A stretch of 64,000 nt of DNA from an uncultured Myxococcales bacterium (GTDB lineage: Bacteria > Myxococcota_A > UBA9042 > CAIXZC01), in NCBI GenBank assembly GCA_903895725.1, contig CAITUV010000031.1, positions 1 to 64,000 of the forward strand. The letters run 5' to 3'. The notes under the pieces were generated by a model that ran no database searches, had not been told where the DNA came from, and saw only the letters and a program-made list of their open reading frames with translations. The position numbers and the translations under genes were made by a program. This document shows positions 25,516 through 35,541 of this stretch, piece by piece (positions within the stretch are counted from its first letter, which is position 1; every line of letters starts with the position of its first letter).

Positions 25516-26943
25516 TCACCCCATGAGCCCCAGGTTGGACGGACAGAAGATCCCCCTGGGATCCAGCAGCTTCTTGATCTCCCGCATGGTCTGCAAGGTT
25601 GCCGGGTCCATCTTCGCATGAAGCTTGGGCAACACCGACAGCGGCGGTTTGTACTGCACATATCCGTAGGCGATCGCCAGGTCGAACAGCTCGAGGTTGA
25701 GCTTGCGGACACGGGCCACCTCGTCGGGGTTGCTCCGGTCGAACACTTCGAGGAAGCGCAGGACCGCGAAGTGGCCGGTCTTCATGGCCCGGCAGACGAC
25801 CGCCGGCGGGAAGCCGTGCTCCACCATCCGGCCCATGCAGGCCTGGCAGCATGCGGCGATGGTGCTCATGGGGCCGTAGGTGCCGACCCAGGTCATGCCG
25901 CCCCCTCTGCTCTTCGTGAGGAAGTCGAGGTCGGTGGGGAAGTCGCTGTACTTGACCATCTCGGGGAGCGCTGTCACGAGGTCGGCCACGAACAGGGGGC
26001 CGGTGAGCAGACCGCCGGCCCCGGTCTCTGCCAGCACCCTCCTGGCCGCAACGATCTTTCCGTCCATTTCGGCACGGGTTTCAGCGCTGATGTCGAGGTA
26101 GACGAAACAGACCGGCTCGCCGTCAGCCCGCTCGATGCCCGGCCGCTCAACTCCCATCATCATGCGTCCCGTGGGCCAGGTGAGCACGCCCAGGTCGTCG
26201 CAGATCTCGAGGCGCACGAGCCGCTTGACCATGGCGAAGGTCGCGTCAAGCTGCTGCGCCAGAATGAACAGCCGCTCCCGCAGCGGATGCTTCGGCCACA
26301 GAGCAAGCACCCCGCTGCTGACGATACCCGTGGTACCCAGCCAGGCGATGAACAACCCGGTCAGATCGGGCAGTGGAGGCCGTCCGTACGGAACGGGACC
26401 GACCCCCCAGGCGCCGGTCCTGATGACTCGAGCGTCATGCAGCACCGCCTCGAGGCCGAGGATGGCCTCGGACATGGACCCGATGCGCAGCGAATAGTTG
26501 GTCAGGCCATCCATGAGGCAGTTGAGCAGCACCGACGTGTCGGGCGGTGCCAGCGAGTACCCGATCCGGAGCTCCGGAGCATGCGCCTCCAGGTAGCCCT
26601 TGAGCTGCTCCTGGGTCACACCGGGCTCGATGACCGCGTACATGTCGTCCCGGGAGAACTCCAGGATGCGGTTCATCCGGGTGAAGTCCACGACGACGCC
26701 TCCCTCCTCGGGAATGGCCAGCCCGCCGACGTTCTGGTTGGCAACCCGGGGAGTGATGGGAATGCTGTGCTCCGAAGCCCAGCGCACGAGCCCCTGAATC
26801 TCTTCCACGGATTCGGGCCGGACAACGGCCCCGGGAACGCGTGGATCCGCGTCGGTGATGTCGTCCCGGAAGCGGGCAAGCTGCTCCGGTTCGAGCTCCA
26901 CCCTGTCCCTCGGAAAGATCGATGTCAGCCCTGCCAGATCCAT
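25516..26943 (-). CDS. FAD-linked oxidase (PCMH/GlcD type)
   Basis: 475 residues. The N-terminal half is an FAD-binding PCMH domain (PGAVVRPESVEEIQGLVRWA; ITPRVANQNVGGLAIPEEGG; MYAVIEPGVTQEQL). The C-terminal half resembles the glycolate/D-lactate/4-cresol oxidoreductase substrate domain and ends in KKLLDPRGIFCPSNLG. The family oxidises hydroxy acids or phenolic compounds, passing electrons to FAD. GGGGGACATC precedes the ATG. I cannot assign the substrate; a sterol-reductase (DHCR24) role shares only the PCMH fold. It is probably in one operon with the genes on either side. Confidence 0.85.
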   Translation of the reverse strand: MDLAGLTSIFPRDRVELEPEQLARFRDDITDADPRVPGAVVRPESVEEIQGLVRWASEHSIPITPRVANQNVGGLAIPEEGGVVVDFTRMNRILEFSRDDMYAVIEPGVTQEQLKGYLEAHAPELRIGYSLAPPDTSVLLNCLMDGLTNYSLRIGSMSEAILGLEAVLHDARVIRTGAWGVGPVPYGRPPLPDLTGLFIAWLGTTGIVSSGVLALWPKHPLRERLFILAQQLDATFAMVKRLVRLEICDDLGVLTWPTGRMMMGVERPGIERADGEPVCFVYLDISAETRAEMDGKIVAARRVLAETGAGGLLTGPLFVADLVTALPEMVKYSDFPTDLDFLTKSRGGGMTWVGTYGPMSTIAACCQACMGRMVEHGFPPAVVCRAMKTGHFAVLRFLEVFDRSNPDEVARVRKLNLELFDLAIAYGYVQYKPPLSVLPKLHAKMDPATLQTMREIKKLLDPRGIFCPSNLGLMG

Positions 26944-27024
26944 GATGTCCCCCTACGCGGACAATGCCGTCCCGGCACCCGGAAGTGCCCTTGCCGGGCG
27001 GCTCCAACTCACGTTCGCTCCCGC

Positions 27025-27390
27025 CTACGCGCTCAAGAACAGGAAGAAGAGCCGAATCGCCAGGACCGGCGACCCTGAGAAGCCCAGCCGCCCGGTCAGC
27101 AACGCCCCGATGAACCGCTTGTGTGCGATGAAGTGCACCAGCGCACCGAGCTCCCCACGTATCCGGGTCGTCGCCTTCGTCTCGCCCGTGCCGGTTCGGA
27201 TCTCGATTGTATCCCCGAACGTCAGGTGCACGGCCATCCGGTCTGCGTGGAGCAGCACCGTCCCGGACAGCCCCGCCAGCTTCCTCTTCACCCCTTCGCA
27301 CCCCTGCTCGGTGAGCCTGCGGAAGAAGTTTCGCAGGATCAGGGCCAGCAACGACGCCCGCTCCTCTTCGAACAGCACGACATCCCGCAT
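27025..27390 (-). CDS. Small SCP2-like (sterol-carrier domain) protein
   Basis: 121 residues, no signal peptide. The pattern GVKRKLAGLSGTVLLHADRM, VHLTFGDTIEIRTG, IRGELGALVHFI and GRLGFSGSPVLAIRL fits the SCP2 fold: strands flanking a hydrophobic C-terminal helix and the Gly-rich turn GRLxxxG. SCP2 proteins bind lipids, including sterols. It is the first gene of the minus-strand row that continues with the FAD oxidase 81 bases later. The assignment is from pattern only. Confidence 0.55.
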   Translation of the reverse strand: MRDVVLFEEERASLLALILRNFFRRLTEQGCEGVKRKLAGLSGTVLLHADRMAVHLTFGDTIEIRTGTGETKATTRIRGELGALVHFIAHKRFIGALLTGRLGFSGSPVLAIRLFFLFLSA

Positions 27391-27555
27391 GCCTGCCCCC
27401 TGTCAGCATCTTTCGTGAAAAGCCTAGCATGAGGGCAAGGCGCATGTCGAAGACAAAGGATTCCTTTCTTATCGAGCCGGAAGGCCCGTGTGTGCTATGG
27501 TGCGACAGCGACCTGGCGGGAAGCTGTATTCTGGGGCGGGATTCAGGAGGTGGGC

Positions 27556-29337
27556 ATGCAGACGGTGACATCGATTCGGCTCGTTCTCTCGGTGTTCGGC
27601 GCATCGCTTTGTGCGATGGCATGCGGAGGCGGGGACGACGCCGTGGATTCCGGCGGCCTGGACGCACAGGTCCAGGACCAGGTGCCCGGCGGGGACACGG
27701 GGGCCGAGGTTCCGGACGACCAGGTCGGCGGGCTCGATCGGGCAGATGAGGAGAGCTCGGTGCTCCCCGACGGGAGAGTCCCGGATGACGTCTCTGCTCC
27801 GGACTGGGCCGACGCCGTCCTGCCCGATGCGTTGCAGGATGCGGCGACAGACGGGGCGCTCGATACGGCAATCCAGGAGGCCCAGGATTCGGGGCCGACC
27901 CCGGATCTGCACCCGGACGATGTGGCCGGCGACACGGGCGACCAGGATGCGCCGCCCGACGTGATCTGGACGCTGAGCGTGGAGGTGGCATCCCCGTCGC
28001 AGTGGCAGCGGGGACCGGTGGTGGTCGACTACGAGGTCACGGGTGCGGGCAAGAGCACGTGGTCTCCGGTCGTCGTGTGGAAGGAGGCCGGCACGGATTC
28101 CATGCCGTGCTCGCCGCTGGCCGGGTACGGGGAGCCCCTCGCCCCCCAGAAGGGGGACGGCAAGCACCGTTTCGTCTGGGATTCCATGGCCGATGCTCCG
28201 GGGTTCCACGAGACGGTGTGGCTGGAGGTGCGGATCATCCCCGACTCGGGCAAACAGGTCGAGGCCGTCACCGAGCAGCTCGGGCTCTACAACGAGCCGG
28301 ATGCAGTGCGGCAGGTGCTGGTGACCAGCTCCATCAACGGGAACAACAAGGTGAGGCGATACACCTGGACTCAGGGTCAGGGAATGTCGCCGGAGCAGCA
28401 GCTTCTGAAGGTCAACCCGTACCCGGTGCGGGTCGCCATGGCCCCGAACGGATTCGTCGCTGCGCTGGTGGAGGAGAACTCCGAGTCGATCTCGCTGCTC
28501 CATTTGAACGGGGAAACCGGGGTGACCAGTGTGGCCGGAAGCATCGCCATGGCGGACCTGTACCCGGTGGACGTGGTCTTCTCGGGAGACGGGGCTACCC
28601 TCTTCGTCGCGTGCGCAAGCCCCGATGCCGATGGTGGGATTTACCGGGTGGACCTGGCCCCGACAAACGGACTGCCGGTGCCGAATTCCAAGCCCAAGCA
28701 GATCCACTCGCAGTTCCAGGTCGAGGCCGTGGACCTGCTGCCGCAGGGGAAGGGGCTGGCGGTACTGGGGCCGGATCCGACGATGAACATGGCCGGGCTG
28801 CACCTGGCCACCATCGACTTCTCGGGAAAGCTCCTCGACACGTACGATCTGGCCAGCGACGGTGCGCTTCCCCGCTCGATTGCCGTGTCGCCGACCGGCA
28901 GCTCGATGCTCGTCTCCTGGGCCAACCTGTTTGGCAACGGGGAAGGCGTCGCGCTGGTCGGGCTGTCCGCCGCCGGCGTGATGACCTACCTTGACGAGGT
29001 GACAGCGGAGGATCCGGAGGAGGCAGTGTTCGGGGCATCGGGTGACCGGGGGATCGTGTCCGAAGCGTTCGGAAACAAGGTGACGGGTCTTGCCGTGACG
29101 CCGTCCTCGCTGGAGCGGACCAACTCGGTCAAGATGGGACTCCCGACCCGCCTGGCCCGCACGACATGGGGCTTGGACTCCAATACCTTCCTGATCGCGA
29201 CGATCAGCAGCCAGACGGGAGTGTCCTCGCTCGCTGCAGTCGTGGTCGGACCCACCGGCTCACTCACCCTGGACAAGCTGTACGGCATGGGCAACGGGAA
29301 CGACGTCATTCCGCAGGACCTGGCGATCCAGCCGTAG
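27556..29337 (+). CDS. Beta-propeller lipoprotein
   Basis: 593 residues. AGGAGGTGGGC directly precedes the ATG; lipobox LCAMAC. Residues 25-140 are Asp/Gly/Ala-rich low complexity, as in the other lipoproteins of this window. Residues about 250-593 form WD/YVTN-like repeats (PYPVRVAMAPNGFVAALVEE; YPVDVVFSGDGATLFVACAS; LPRSIAVSPTGSSMLVSWAN), a seven-bladed propeller pattern. No catalytic residues are recognisable. A binding or scaffold role outside the cell is likely. Confidence 0.8.
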   Translation: MQTVTSIRLVLSVFGASLCAMACGGGDDAVDSGGLDAQVQDQVPGGDTGAEVPDDQVGGLDRADEESSVLPDGRVPDDVSAPDWADAVLPDALQDAATDGALDTAIQEAQDSGPTPDLHPDDVAGDTGDQDAPPDVIWTLSVEVASPSQWQRGPVVVDYEVTGAGKSTWSPVVVWKEAGTDSMPCSPLAGYGEPLAPQKGDGKHRFVWDSMADAPGFHETVWLEVRIIPDSGKQVEAVTEQLGLYNEPDAVRQVLVTSSINGNNKVRRYTWTQGQGMSPEQQLLKVNPYPVRVAMAPNGFVAALVEENSESISLLHLNGETGVTSVAGSIAMADLYPVDVVFSGDGATLFVACASPDADGGIYRVDLAPTNGLPVPNSKPKQIHSQFQVEAVDLLPQGKGLAVLGPDPTMNMAGLHLATIDFSGKLLDTYDLASDGALPRSIAVSPTGSSMLVSWANLFGNGEGVALVGLSAAGVMTYLDEVTAEDPEEAVFGASGDRGIVSEAFGNKVTGLAVTPSSLERTNSVKMGLPTRLARTTWGLDSNTFLIATISSQTGVSSLAAVVVGPTGSLTLDKLYGMGNGNDVIPQDLAIQP

Positions 29338-29673
29338 GGGGTCGGGGTCGGGGTCGACTACGATCACGATGCCGATATCGATGCCGATGCGGACGCCAGC
29401 CCCGGAACGAAACAGAACATACTGGAACATATAGGAACATCTCAGAACATCTAGGGACAGATAGACACACCCACCACCCACTCCCTCCTGCCGAAATCCC
29501 GTTGCCGACGGTGAGCATCCGGGCTGCATGCTGGGCCGTTCCGAATAGTTTTTGAGCCCCATCTTCACCCGTTGGCACGAGGTTTGCTCATGCCAAGGTT
29601 GCCGGCAGCCAGATGAGGAGTGTCCGACTGGTTGCCTTGAAAATGCAGACCATCCAGAAGAGGGAGAAGACGG
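29338..29673. other. Intergenic region with simple repeats and sigma-54 promoter
   Basis: 336 bases without a gene. 29338-29362 repeats GGGGTC; 29366-29392 repeats GATGCC/GATATC-like hexamers; 29413-29463 repeats GGAACATA/GAACATCT with about an 11-bp period. The rest carries the sigma-54 promoter of the next gene (29572-29588) and a leader of about 75 bases with the ribosome site GGGAG. Confidence 0.7.
29572..29588 (+). promoter_or_regulatory. Sigma-54 (-24/-12) promoter
   Basis: TTGGCACGAGGTTTGCT matches the consensus YTGGCACGRNNNTTGCW at every defined position. Transcription would start near 29599 and give a leader of about 75 bases before the ATG at 29674. A sigma-54 activator gene lies directly downstream of the surface protein gene it would drive (33645-35498). 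Confidence 0.88.
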
Positions 29674-32600
29674 ATGAACATACTCAGGAACATCGCAAAC
29701 AGCAGGGCGGTAGCCATGGTGACGGACGGTGCCAGTCTGGCGGGCGGGCTCAGCCTCGCCGCCCTTGGGGCAGTCCTGCTGCTCGGCCTCGCCTCGGTGG
29801 CGAAGGCAGCACCGGGCGACTTCAAAACCACGGACTGGGCGGCCGCAGCGCCGTACACGTATGACCACAACACGGGGGGCGGCGCATTCGACGACCGCAC
29901 GATCGGCGACTACAAGGACGTGGTCGAGCAGCTCGAAGGGGGCCAGTTCCACTGCGGCGACACGGTCACCTACCTGGTCAACTTCCGCATGGAGCCGGTC
30001 GTGGTGGACCCCAACCAGACCATCGAATTCTACGTACGGCTGCTGGCAGACTCCACCGGCCAGACCGGGGCGGCCCACGTGGCCATCTCAAGTGTACAAG
30101 TCAACTACGGGCCCGTACAGGCGGGTGACGGACCGGGCGGAACCGACTCGGCCATCTTTGACGACGGAGGCAGCGTGGCCACGCTGCTGTCGCAGTACTT
30201 CGAACCGGCCACCGGACCGTACACGAACGCAGACCTGGTCGGGAAGATCCGCCTGACCGACCTCGAAGCCGGAGAATCGGTCGTGGTGCGCGTGGATGCC
30301 AAGCTCGGATGCAAGCAGTACACCGGCCCGACCGGCAACCTCCAGGGGTCGCTGGCCGACATCTTCATCGTTTCGCCGGCCAACGGCGGCTCGGTCAACA
30401 GCGGCAACCAGACGATTCCGTTCCTCCAGATCGGCGACATCGAAGGCACGGGAGAGCCCTCGGTCCGGATCCTCAAGACCGTGACCACGGCGGACGGTAC
30501 CTGCCCCGGCGTTGAATCGCTGGAGGCCTACGAGGGCGACACGGTCAAGTACTGCTACAAGGTATTCAACGATGGCACGTACGACCTGCTCAACGCCACG
30601 GTGGTGGACGACAACGCCACGCCGTCGGTTGCCGCAGACGACTTCGCTGTGACTCTGACCGGACTTACCGACTCGGCCTACGACACCGACTCGCTGCTCG
30701 ACGACATCAAGGCGGGCCAGTGGGCATCGGGCTATGCCCTGGTGGAGCTTGGCTCGGCCGGGACGCTGGTCAACACGGCTCTGGCGAGTGGCATCAGCCA
30801 GGGTACCAAGCCGGTGACCTACACCGATTCCGACACGGCCCAGGTGATCGCACTCGAGAACCCCCTGCCGCCGGCCTCGATCTCGATCGTGACCACGGCC
30901 AGCCTGTCCCCCGATTGCTCGCCCAGTGCGGACCCGCTGTACGCCCCCGACGGGGCCATCCTCTACTACTGCTACCTCGTGACCAACACCGGCGGCCAGG
31001 CACTGTCCGACGTGTGGGTGACCCAGGAAGGCGTATCTCCCACCGGCGGCATCTCGCTGGGGATCGGCGAGTCGCAGCTCCTGGTTTCCGAGCCCGTGGT
31101 ACTGGTCGGCTCCGAATCCGCAGTCGCCACTGCCGAGGGCCAGGCCAAGGGAGGCTCCGCAGTCCAAGCCAGCGACCCGGTCTACGTCGAAGGCCTCTTC
31201 TCCTCCATCTCCGTGATCGTCAAGGCGAGCCTCGACCCGGTGTGCGGCAACTCGGATGACGCAGACCTGCAGACGGTGCTTGCCGGCACGACGATCTACC
31301 TGTGTTACTTCGTGACCAACGGCGGCGAAACCGCACTCTCCGGCGTGACGGTCGAGGACTCGGCGGCCTTTGTCGAGGGGAGCCTGGAGCTCGGAGCGGG
31401 CGAATCCGGATGGCTCGTGAGCGAGCCCTTCGTGGCCGAGGAGGATACGGCATTCCTCGCCACGGCGTCCGGAACCGACTCCTTCGGTCAGCTCGTCTCG
31501 AGCGAGCCGGACGATGCGTTCGTCGACGTGGTCCACCCCGCGCTCGAGATCATCAAGACCGTGTCGCTCGACGGGACCTGCCCCGGCAGCGAGTCGGTCT
31601 CCATCCTGGCCGGAACCCATGTGGTCTACTGCTACGAAGTCAAGAACACGGGCGACACGGCCCTGGACGGCATCGTGGTCAACGATGGTGAGATCCGCCT
31701 GGAGGGCGGTGCCCTGCTGGCCGGCGAGTCCGTCTTCCTTGCCTCCCAGCCCATCTCCTTCGTCGAGGACGCTTACTCCGAGGCGGTCGCCTCCGCCACA
31801 GACACGGCCACGGAGACCGCAGTCGAAAGCGCACCGGACGGTGCCTCGGTCGACGTCATCCACCCGGCCCTGGCGATTGCAGTGACCGTCTCCCTGGACG
31901 GCACCTGCCCCGGCTCCGAGATCGCCAACGTGCTCGAGGGAACCCAGCTGACCTGGTGCTACGCCGTGACCAACACCGGGGACGTGCCGGTCGAGGGCAT
32001 CTCGGTCAGCGACGACTACTTCGGAACGCTCGGCTCCTCCATCGGCTGGCTCGAGCCCGGCCAGACCGTCTTCCTGTCGGCTTCCTCCTCCGCCTACGAG
32101 GACCTCGTTCTCACCGGCGAAGCTTCTGGCACCGATGCCGTCATCGGCAGCGAGGTGGTCAGCAACCTGGACCCGGCTGCGGTCAACGTCGTCCACCCCG
32201 GCCTCAACGTCGACGTGACGGTCAGCCTCGACGGGACCTGCCCCGGCACCGACTCGGCCCAGGTCATCTCCGGCGACTCGGTGGTCTACTGCTACGCGGT
32301 CTCCAACAGCGGTGACACCACCCTGTACGGAGTCGAATTCGTCGACCCGGTGACCGGCGAGCTCGTGACCATCGAGGAGCTCCTCCCCGGCGAGAGCCAG
32401 ACCGTGGTTTCCGAGTGGACCGTCATCGAGGAAGACACGACCGTCAGCGTCGAAGCGACGGCGAGCGACGAGTTCGGCTTCCCGGTCTTTGACAGCGACA
32501 GCGCCGTCGTGGAAGCGCTCCTGGCCGACCTGGTCCTCGACAAGACCGCACCGGAGAAGCTGCTCACCAGCCAGGGAACCTCGCTGGCCTACGGCATCAC

Positions 32601-33378
32601 GGTCACCAACATCGGAGAGGCGACTGCCTATGACGCCCTGGTGACCGACGTGCTCCCCGCCGGCGTCCAGTTCGTCTCCGCCAGCATTCCGAGCTGCCAA
32701 TTCGACGGCCTTTCCACCGTGGTCTGCGCCATCGGCGACGTCGCCCCGGGACAGACCGTGTCCTTCATCCTCTACACCAAGGTCACGGTGACCATGCAGG
32801 TGATCGTCAACAACGCCTACGTGGCCAGCGACACTCCGGACGCGGACGGCTCCAACAACAGCGACTCGGCCTCCACCCTGGTGGCCCCCGGCGCAACCCG
32901 GACCATCGGCTTCTACTCGACCCACCCCGAGTTCACCAAGATGTGCCTGGCCATCAACGGCGGGCAGATCGACCTCGGGTTCGTCAAGCTCGCCAACGAG
33001 GCCTATGACAACCAGATCGACGTGGACCGGGACGTCAAGGCCGAATTCGGTCTCGACTTCGCCATGGGCATCCTGAATGCCAACATCCTCAAGTACAAGG
33101 ACGGCTCCAAGCGCTCCGAGCTGGCCAAGGCCCGCATGCAGGCCGGTCGCCAGGTTCTTGCGGCCCACTGCAACCAGAGCCTGCTGGGCGGCTCGTTCTC
33201 CCTGAGCCTCTCCCAGATGGCCGCCATCCTGGCCGGGACCAATATCCAGGCCATCCTGACCCTGAGCGCACAGGCCGACGCGTTCAACAACTCCGGCGAC
33301 GCCATCTCGCTCGGCGTCAACCCCGGCCCGGCCGTGGCCAAGTACCCCTTCGACGACCCCACCGACTTCAACGATTAG
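29674..33378 (+). CDS. DUF11-type repeat surface protein
   Basis: 1234 residues. GGGAG before the ATG; an unusually long signal peptide (about 46 residues, with two hydrophobic steps, ending ASVAKAA). An N-terminal domain (residues 50-260) resembles surface-anchored DUF11-protein heads. Six repeats of about 100 residues follow, with SLDGTCPG or related Cys motifs and YCYxVxNTG, then a classic DUF11 domain (ITVTNIGEATAYDALVTDVL; VSFILYTKVTV). The C-terminal 150 residues (from TRTIGFYSTHPEF) form a separate Cys/Asn-containing domain that appears related to the end of the 35542-37104 product. Probably a long extracellular stalk or adhesin. It has a perfect sigma-54 promoter. Confidence 0.85.
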   Translation: MNILRNIANSRAVAMVTDGASLAGGLSLAALGAVLLLGLASVAKAAPGDFKTTDWAAAAPYTYDHNTGGGAFDDRTIGDYKDVVEQLEGGQFHCGDTVTYLVNFRMEPVVVDPNQTIEFYVRLLADSTGQTGAAHVAISSVQVNYGPVQAGDGPGGTDSAIFDDGGSVATLLSQYFEPATGPYTNADLVGKIRLTDLEAGESVVVRVDAKLGCKQYTGPTGNLQGSLADIFIVSPANGGSVNSGNQTIPFLQIGDIEGTGEPSVRILKTVTTADGTCPGVESLEAYEGDTVKYCYKVFNDGTYDLLNATVVDDNATPSVAADDFAVTLTGLTDSAYDTDSLLDDIKAGQWASGYALVELGSAGTLVNTALASGISQGTKPVTYTDSDTAQVIALENPLPPASISIVTTASLSPDCSPSADPLYAPDGAILYYCYLVTNTGGQALSDVWVTQEGVSPTGGISLGIGESQLLVSEPVVLVGSESAVATAEGQAKGGSAVQASDPVYVEGLFSSISVIVKASLDPVCGNSDDADLQTVLAGTTIYLCYFVTNGGETALSGVTVEDSAAFVEGSLELGAGESGWLVSEPFVAEEDTAFLATASGTDSFGQLVSSEPDDAFVDVVHPALEIIKTVSLDGTCPGSESVSILAGTHVVYCYEVKNTGDTALDGIVVNDGEIRLEGGALLAGESVFLASQPISFVEDAYSEAVASATDTATETAVESAPDGASVDVIHPALAIAVTVSLDGTCPGSEIANVLEGTQLTWCYAVTNTGDVPVEGISVSDDYFGTLGSSIGWLEPGQTVFLSASSSAYEDLVLTGEASGTDAVIGSEVVSNLDPAAVNVVHPGLNVDVTVSLDGTCPGTDSAQVISGDSVVYCYAVSNSGDTTLYGVEFVDPVTGELVTIEELLPGESQTVVSEWTVIEEDTTVSVEATASDEFGFPVFDSDSAVVEALLADLVLDKTAPEKLLTSQGTSLAYGITVTNIGEATAYDALVTDVLPAGVQFVSASIPSCQFDGLSTVVCAIGDVAPGQTVSFILYTKVTVTMQVIVNNAYVASDTPDADGSNNSDSASTLVAPGATRTIGFYSTHPEFTKMCLAINGGQIDLGFVKLANEAYDNQIDVDRDVKAEFGLDFAMGILNANILKYKDGSKRSELAKARMQAGRQVLAAHCNQSLLGGSFSLSLSQMAAILAGTNIQAILTLSAQADAFNNSGDAISLGVNPGPAVAKYPFDDPTDFND

Positions 33379-33382
33379 CTTG

Positions 33383-33536
33383 TCACGCCGCTGGCGCACC
33401 GCACCCACTGACAAGCCAAGACAAGACAGCCAGTGAGCTTCGCTCCGCCGGGCAGGCCCGGCACCATCACGCCTCAGGCGACCGCATCCACGGACAAGCC
33501 AAGACGACACTGCCAGTGAGCTTCGCTCCGATCCGG
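33383..33536. repeat. Two copies of a 70-bp dispersed repeat
   Basis: TCACGCC(N)GGCG...CCGCA...GACAAGCCAAGAC...CAGTGAGCTTCGCTCCG occurs at 33383-33450 and again at 33467-33536, and a third, diverged copy lies inside the addA-like gene at 56121-56192. Copy 2 and the addA copy are both followed by CCCCCAA/CCCCCAG heptamers. Lies between the surface protein gene and the sigma-54 activator gene. Confidence 0.75.
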
Positions 33537-33573
33537 AGGCTGGGCCTGGCGCCAACCCCCAACCCCCTTCCTG

Positions 33574-33602
33574 TTGCTCCCGTGCGCGAGGATGGCTAAT
33601 AT
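33574..33602 (+). promoter_or_regulatory. Possible sigma-70 promoter of the sigma-54 activator gene
   Basis: TTGCTC (33574-33579), 17-base spacer, TAATAT (33597-33602), about 40 bases before the ATG at 33645. Suggests that the activator is expressed independently of its own target. Confidence 0.45.
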
Positions 33603-33644
33603 CGCCTCGCCGGCCGGACGGCAGATGATTGGCAGGGGCAAAGG

Positions 33645-35498
33645 ATGGCGACTCAAGGCAAGAGCGGAAAGAAGAAGCTCTCCGACCTTCCCTCCGAGGC
33701 GGAAGCGGCATGGGCTGCCATCCAGGGCAATCCCCTGGATGCGGTCATCACAATCGACGACAGCGGGGTCATCCGCTTCTTCAACCGGGCAGCCCGGCAG
33801 ATCTTCGGCTACGCAGAAGAGGAGGTTGTCGGCCGCAACGTGTCGATCCTCATGCCCGAGCCGCATCGAAGCCGACACGACGGCTACCTCACGAGGTACC
33901 TTCAGACTGGCAGGAAGAAGGTCGTCGATCGGATCCGGGAGGAGTGGGCGGAAAGGAAGGACGGCAGCCGATTTCCAATGGAAATGTCGGTCGTGGAGGC
34001 ATCGTCTGCGGCCGGCCGGCGGTTCGTGGGGGTCATCCGGGACATCACGAAGCGGCGCGAGGCGCAGGACCGCCTGGACGTCGCCATGGAATCGCTCAAC
34101 CGCAGCAATGCCGAGCTGGAAGCGGTCTTCAATCTGCTCAAGGTGGGCGTGTGCGCCGTGGATTCGGACGGCAGAGTCCGCTTTGCCAGCCTGTGCTGCC
34201 AGGATTTCTTCGACCTCGGTGCGGAGGACATGCTGGGGCGCCCCTGGGTGGACCTGAGCTCCGCCGATGCCGGCCAGGCGGAGGCGATGCGGGCGCTCCT
34301 GGGACAGCCCGCCCCTGAAGGCCGGCTGCACACCACGCTGCGGAGTTCGGATGGAACTCCGAGGATGGTGGAGATCGAGGCCAGGCCCGACCCGCGAAAC
34401 CCGACGGGACGGCTGATGCTCCTGTACGACAGGACCGACGTCCACCTCCTGAGGGACGAGCTCGACCAGAGCGCAGGATTCCACGATCTCGTGGGCCGAT
34501 CGTCGCTCATGCGGCAGCTCTATGCCCAGGTCGAGCAGCTCGCCCGCTTTGACACCACGGTGCTGGTCGAGGGGGAAACCGGGGTGGGCAAGGAGCTCGT
34601 CGCCCGCGCTCTCCACGACGTCAGCAGCCGCCGGGGGCACCCCTTCGTTCCGGTCAACACGTCCGGCCTGTCCGAGTCCCTGCTTGCCAGCCAGCTCTTC
34701 GGTCACGTGCGCGGGGCGTTCACCGGGGCGGTGAACGACTCGAAGGGAGTGTTCGAAACGGCTCACAGAGGGACGCTCTTCCTGGACGAGATCGGAGACA
34801 TCCCCCTGTCGCAGCAGAGCAGCCTGCTGCGCGTCTTGCAGGAACGGGAAATCGTCCGGGTCGGAGAATCGATGGCCCGCAAGGTGGACGTCCGGGTGAT
34901 TGCCGCCACCCATCGGGATCTGGACGCACTCGTGAAGCAGGACCTGTTCCGACAGGATCTGAGGTACCGCCTGAGCGTGGCCGTCGTCCGCGTTCCGTCG
35001 TTGCGGGAGCGGCTCGAAGACATCCCGGCCCTCGTCCGCCATTTCCTTCGAGGGTTTTCCGCACAGATGGCCAAGCCGATCGATGCCGTGGAGGACGGGG
35101 CCATGCGGAAGCTGCTCGACCATGCCTGGCCGGGCAACGTCCGGGAGCTCAAGAACGCTCTCGAAGCTGCCGTCATTCGATGCTCCGGCACTACGCTCCG
35201 GGAGGCCGACCTGCAGTTGGTCGGCCCCCGCGCCGTCACCGGAGCACATTTCCCCGTGGTGACCGGCACGCTCTCTCCCGAGGTCGCAGGATCCCCCTCG
35301 TCGGGGTCTCTGGCTCCACGTCCGCCCGTAGCAGCACCGACTCGCGTCACCCTTCCCAGCCGCCGACGCCGGATCGTCGAAGCCCTCACGCAAACCCAGG
35401 GAAACCGAGCCGAGGCGGCTCGCCTGCTGGGCATGGGGCGCACCACGCTCTACCGGTTGATCGAACAGTACGGAATCGAGATCACCGAAGAGGATTGA
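33645..35498 (+). CDS. Sigma-54 activator with FixL-type haem PAS domain
   Basis: 617 residues, cytoplasmic; no receiver domain and no kinase. PAS 1 (residues 30-135) closely follows the FixL haem PAS: His78 and Arg84 in RHDGYLTRY and Arg98 align with B. japonicum FixL His200 (haem ligand), Arg206 and Arg220. PAS 2 covers about 145-255. The AAA+ domain (285-520) has Walker A GETGVGKE, the sigma-54 contact loop GAFTGA and Walker [11 protein letters not shown]. The C-terminus has a Fis-type helix-turn-helix ([20 protein letters not shown]). I infer a one-component oxygen, NO or CO sensor that activates sigma-54 promoters directly. It lies between two DUF11 surface-protein genes, the first of which has a consensus sigma-54 promoter. 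Confidence 0.9.
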   Translation: MATQGKSGKKKLSDLPSEAEAAWAAIQGNPLDAVITIDDSGVIRFFNRAARQIFGYAEEEVVGRNVSILMPEPHRSRHDGYLTRYLQTGRKKVVDRIREEWAERKDGSRFPMEMSVVEASSAAGRRFVGVIRDITKRREAQDRLDVAMESLNRSNAELEAVFNLLKVGVCAVDSDGRVRFASLCCQDFFDLGAEDMLGRPWVDLSSADAGQAEAMRALLGQPAPEGRLHTTLRSSDGTPRMVEIEARPDPRNPTGRLMLLYDRTDVHLLRDELDQSAGFHDLVGRSSLMRQLYAQVEQLARFDTTVLVEGETGVGKELVARALHDVSSRRGHPFVPVNTSGLSESLLASQLFGHVRGAFTGAVNDSKGVFETAHRGTLFLDEIGDIPLSQQSSLLRVLQEREIVRVGESMARKVDVRVIAATHRDLDALVKQDLFRQDLRYRLSVAVVRVPSLRERLEDIPALVRHFLRGFSAQMAKPIDAVEDGAMRKLLDHAWPGNVRELKNALEAAVIRCSGTTLREADLQLVGPRAVTGAHFPVVTGTLSPEVAGSPSSGSLAPRPPVAAPTRVTLPSRRRRIVEALTQTQGNRAEAARLLGMGRTTLYRLIEQYGIEITEED

Positions 35499-35541
35499 GG
35501 TCAGCCGGGAGACTCGGGGGTTCCGGAGAAGCGGACAGGTA

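Noticed and set aside
30088..33711. 1207-codon minus-strand frame opposite the DUF11 gene
   Set aside because: Mirror of the repeat protein; no signal peptide or motif, whereas the plus strand has a sigma-54 promoter and recognisable domains.
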